Shown one piece after another: positions 62,025 through 64,000 of a DNA stretch of 64,000 nt. The stretch is taken from the NCBI RefSeq assembly GCF_013460135.1, contig NZ_CP038155.1, forward strand, positions 1,364,001 to 1,428,000. The letters run 5' to 3'. Under the pieces are notes generated by a model. That model searched no databases and was not told where the DNA came from. It saw only the letters and a program-made list of their open reading frames with translations. The first letter of the stretch is position 1; each line of letters starts with the position of its first letter. The translations under genes were made by a program, and so were the position numbers. This DNA is from Arsenophonus endosymbiont of Aphis craccivora. GTDB taxonomy: Bacteria > Pseudomonadota > Gammaproteobacteria > Enterobacterales > Enterobacteriaceae.

Positions 62025-62771
62025 CTATTTTTGCAACCATTTTTGATAGATAGCATCATAGGTGCTGACATCTTGTTTTAATTGTGCCATTGCTTTATTT
62101 AATTTATCTAGCAGCGCTTTGTTTCCTTTGCGTACCGCAATACCCAGACCCACACCAAAATAATTAGCATCTGTTATTTTTTCACCCACGGCGGCAAGGT
62201 TTTCGTTACCTTTTGTTTTTAACCATTCCGTTGTAACAGCGGTATCTCCAAACACAGCATCTATACGGCCATTTTGTAAATCGAGGATAGCAGTTTGGTA
62301 ATTATCATACGGGACAGCTTGCATCTCTTTATGCTGTTGGCTGATATATTTTTGATGGGTGGTTCCATTTTGCACGCCAACTTTTTTATCTTTTAATAAT
62401 GATATTTTATTAATTTTATTTTTTACTGCGATAAATGTTGCTGAGTTATTATAATAACTATCAGTAAAATCAACTTGTTTTTGCCGCTCTGGGGTAATAT
62501 CAATTCCAGCCATCAAAGCATCAAATCGACGCATTTTCAAACTGGGGATTAAGCTCTCAAAAGATTGATGAGTAAATGTACAGTTGGCATTGAGTTTTTT
62601 ACATATAGCATTGGCCAGATCAATATCAAAACCGACAATGTTATTATTGGCATCAATTGATTCGAATGGGGCATATGTTGCTTCAGTTGCAAAGCGTATT
62701 GTCTCTTTTGGTGAGGCTAATACTGATATGGATAGGCTGCATAAGATAATAGCTAACAGTGATTTTTTCAT
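62025..62771 (-). CDS. artI: Arginine-binding periplasmic protein (ArtI/ArtJ type)
   Basis: A signal peptide (MKKSLLAIILCSLSISVLA) is followed by the solute-binding family 3 start IRFATEATYAPFESIDAN. Other family segments are FDIDLANAICKKLNANC, ALMAGIDITPERQKQVDF and GIAVRKGNKALLDKLNKA. The ATG at 62771 is chosen because it begins the signal peptide; a longer open frame to 62864 would overlap artP. It lies 10 bp after the artP stop. Position favours artI over artJ. Confidence 0.9.
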   Translation of the reverse strand: MKKSLLAIILCSLSISVLASPKETIRFATEATYAPFESIDANNNIVGFDIDLANAICKKLNANCTFTHQSFESLIPSLKMRRFDALMAGIDITPERQKQVDFTDSYYNNSATFIAVKNKINKISLLKDKKVGVQNGTTHQKYISQQHKEMQAVPYDNYQTAILDLQNGRIDAVFGDTAVTTEWLKTKGNENLAAVGEKITDANYFGVGLGIAVRKGNKALLDKLNKAMAQLKQDVSTYDAIYQKWLQK

Positions 62772-62781
62772 TACGTTATTA

Positions 62782-63519
62782 TCAATGAGATGAATGGGAT
62801 AGATAATTTTCCAAGCCTTGAGTTTGTGGTCTAGTGAAACGATCAATATCGCCTTGCTCCACAATTACCCCTTTTTCCATATAAACTATCTTGCTCGCTG
62901 TTTTACGGGCAAAATCAATTTCATGAGTCACTATCAGTTGGGTGATGCCAGTTCTTGATAATTCCTGTATAATATTAACCACTTGGGTTGTAATTTCAGG
63001 ATCGAGAGCGGCTGTTGGTTCATCAAATAACAGAATTTCAGGCTCCATCATTAATGCTCTGGCAATTGCCACTCGCTGTTGCTGACCTCCAGAAAGATGC
63101 AATGGGAAACGATTAGCACATTCGGTTAACCGTAAACGGTGCAATAAATTTGCTGCTTTTTCTTTAGCTGCTGCCTTAGTTAAACCTAATACTAAACAAG
63201 GCGCTTCAATCAGATTTTCCATTACGGTCAAATGTGGCCATAAGTTATATTGTTGAAATACCATCCCCACTTTTTGTCTTAACGCTCTGATTTCATTTTT
63301 TTTGGTTTGGCGTGAAAAATCAAAATGGTACCCAGCGATGTTCAGTTGGCCCGAACGGGGCATCTCTAGTAAATTGAAGACACGTAATAATGAGCTTTTG
63401 CCAGCACCGCTTGGGCCAAGTAATACCATCGTTTCACCCGTTTCACATGTCAAATTGATATTGTGTAGGGCTTGCTCTTCACCATAAAAGCAATTAATTT
63501 GTTTTAATTGAATACTCAT
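62782..63519 (-). CDS. artP: Arginine ABC transporter ATPase ArtP
   Basis: The 245-residue ATPase shows Walker [16 protein letters not shown], the signature [19 protein letters not shown], Walker [15 protein letters not shown] and the switch IVTHEID. It starts the artPIQM operon, and the start [19 protein letters not shown] matches ArtP. No lesion is visible. The region upstream (63520-63649) is AT-rich and holds the promoter; I found no convincing ArgR box. Confidence 0.94.
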   Translation of the reverse strand: MSIQLKQINCFYGEEQALHNINLTCETGETMVLLGPSGAGKSSLLRVFNLLEMPRSGQLNIAGYHFDFSRQTKKNEIRALRQKVGMVFQQYNLWPHLTVMENLIEAPCLVLGLTKAAAKEKAANLLHRLRLTECANRFPLHLSGGQQQRVAIARALMMEPEILLFDEPTAALDPEITTQVVNIIQELSRTGITQLIVTHEIDFARKTASKIVYMEKGVIVEQGDIDRFTRPQTQGLENYLSHSSH

Positions 63520-63649
63520 GCTAAAAATCTGAATAAATAAACAAGTTAAACAATGATAATCTTAATGGAATAGTTATGCAATATGTGATTTCTGCAAATA
63601 GACTAATGTTGATATTTTATAAGGCACTTTGGCTTTATTAAGCTAATTT

Positions 63650-64000
63650 TTATTGTTTTTTATGCATTATTAATGCAATTTTATTAATTTTTTTAGCCAT
63701 GCCCTTAAATATAAAACGATGAATTGGGCTCATGATTAGCCAATACATTAGTCCTGAAAAACCGGCAGCATATGCCACCATGCTCTGACATCTAACGTTC
63801 TATATTTGCCACAATACTTGATGGTAAAAGGTAAACGCCCTAGTCCCGGTGCTTTCATACCAAATAATAGAGTTAATTGATGTCCGGGTTTGATATTAAT
63901 CACTTTCCAGCTATCGATCATGTCGCCTAAATATAATTCCTTACGTATAGGGCGGCCATATTTTACTTTGTTGAGCATTAAATCATCAATCAAGGCGCGT
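63650..64000 (-). pseudogene. ybjT: YbjT-like protein (DUF2867 end), frameshifted, 5' end outside window
   Basis: The visible part carries the DUF2867-type segment [20 protein letters not shown] and the ending DVRAWWH. A 2-bp insertion (at in catat, near 63770) shifts the frame, which then stops. The expected family ending [19 protein letters not shown] continues in the other frame to 63650. YbjT is an NAD-binding-type protein of unknown function, located downstream of artP in Escherichia, which fits. The N-terminal part lies beyond the right edge. Confidence 0.72.

Noticed and set aside
63661..63680. ArgR box upstream of artP
   Set aside because: The palindrome tgcat-n5-atgca has the wrong spacing and half-site bases compared with the ARG box consensus, so it is not strong enough to annotate.

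Overview
The window is AT-rich chromosomal DNA from an enterobacterium. Gene neighbourhoods match Escherichia-type order: hflC-purA-nsrR-rnr-rlmB, rpsF-priB-rpsR-rplI, cysQ-ytfJ-ytfK, tamA-tamB-ytfP-ppa-fbp, a tRNA-Phe next to yjdC-dsbD, ybaL-gsk, and ybjG-grxA-ybjC-ybjN-artMQIP-ybjT. Nonsense codons, homopolymer frameshifts and truncations are very frequent, and six near-identical IS903-type elements (IS5 family) are present. That pattern suggests a recently host-restricted symbiont; a Morganellaceae insect associate such as Arsenophonus is my best guess, inferred from style and not from any search.

Layout. Positions 1-7650 hold intact housekeeping genes and an unusual array of about 12 copies of an 8-bp unit between rpsR and rplI. 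Positions 7879-20693 mix intact genes (cysQ, ytfK, an M13 metallopeptidase, ppa) with pseudogenes (ytfJ, a nitrilase, tamA, tamB, ytfP, and an IS-truncated fbp). Positions 20694-39526 lie between two IS copies. They hold an orphan beta-phosphoglucomutase, a minus-strand siderophore or metallophore locus (22603-33747) with a divergent CitE-like gene across a probable Fur box, and a plus-strand receptor remnant with a FecBCD-type ferri-siderophore importer. Positions 40606-44876 are a fragment of an O-antigen locus for an acetamido-uronic acid sugar (wbpA/B/D/E-like and a cut flippase). Positions 44877-55964 alternate IS copies with tRNA-Phe, yjdC, dsbD, ybaL, gsk and a wzz-like gene. Positions 55968-64000 carry ybjG, a resolvase remnant, a small secreted protein, grxA, ybjC, ybjN, an unidentified Rossmann-like protein, the arginine ABC transporter and the end of ybjT.

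The most unusual system is the 22603-34790 locus. It combines parts known from staphyloferrin B synthesis (SbnI-like ParB-fold serine kinase, SbnA-like PLP synthase, SbnH-like decarboxylase, IucA/IucC NIS synthetase, exporter, TonB receptor, binding protein) with an opine dehydrogenase of the CntM type where an SbnB-like enzyme would be expected. That gene set suggests a citrate/diaminopropionate-type siderophore with an opine step. A related organisation may be the pbt (proteobactin) locus of Proteus, which I recall but cannot verify here. Most genes of the locus carry one or two lesions, so it is probably in early decay.

The IS copies explain much of the scrambled synteny. Only the copy inside the wzz-like gene still has a matching 9-bp target duplication; the other five have unlike flanks, as expected after recombination between copies or deletion.
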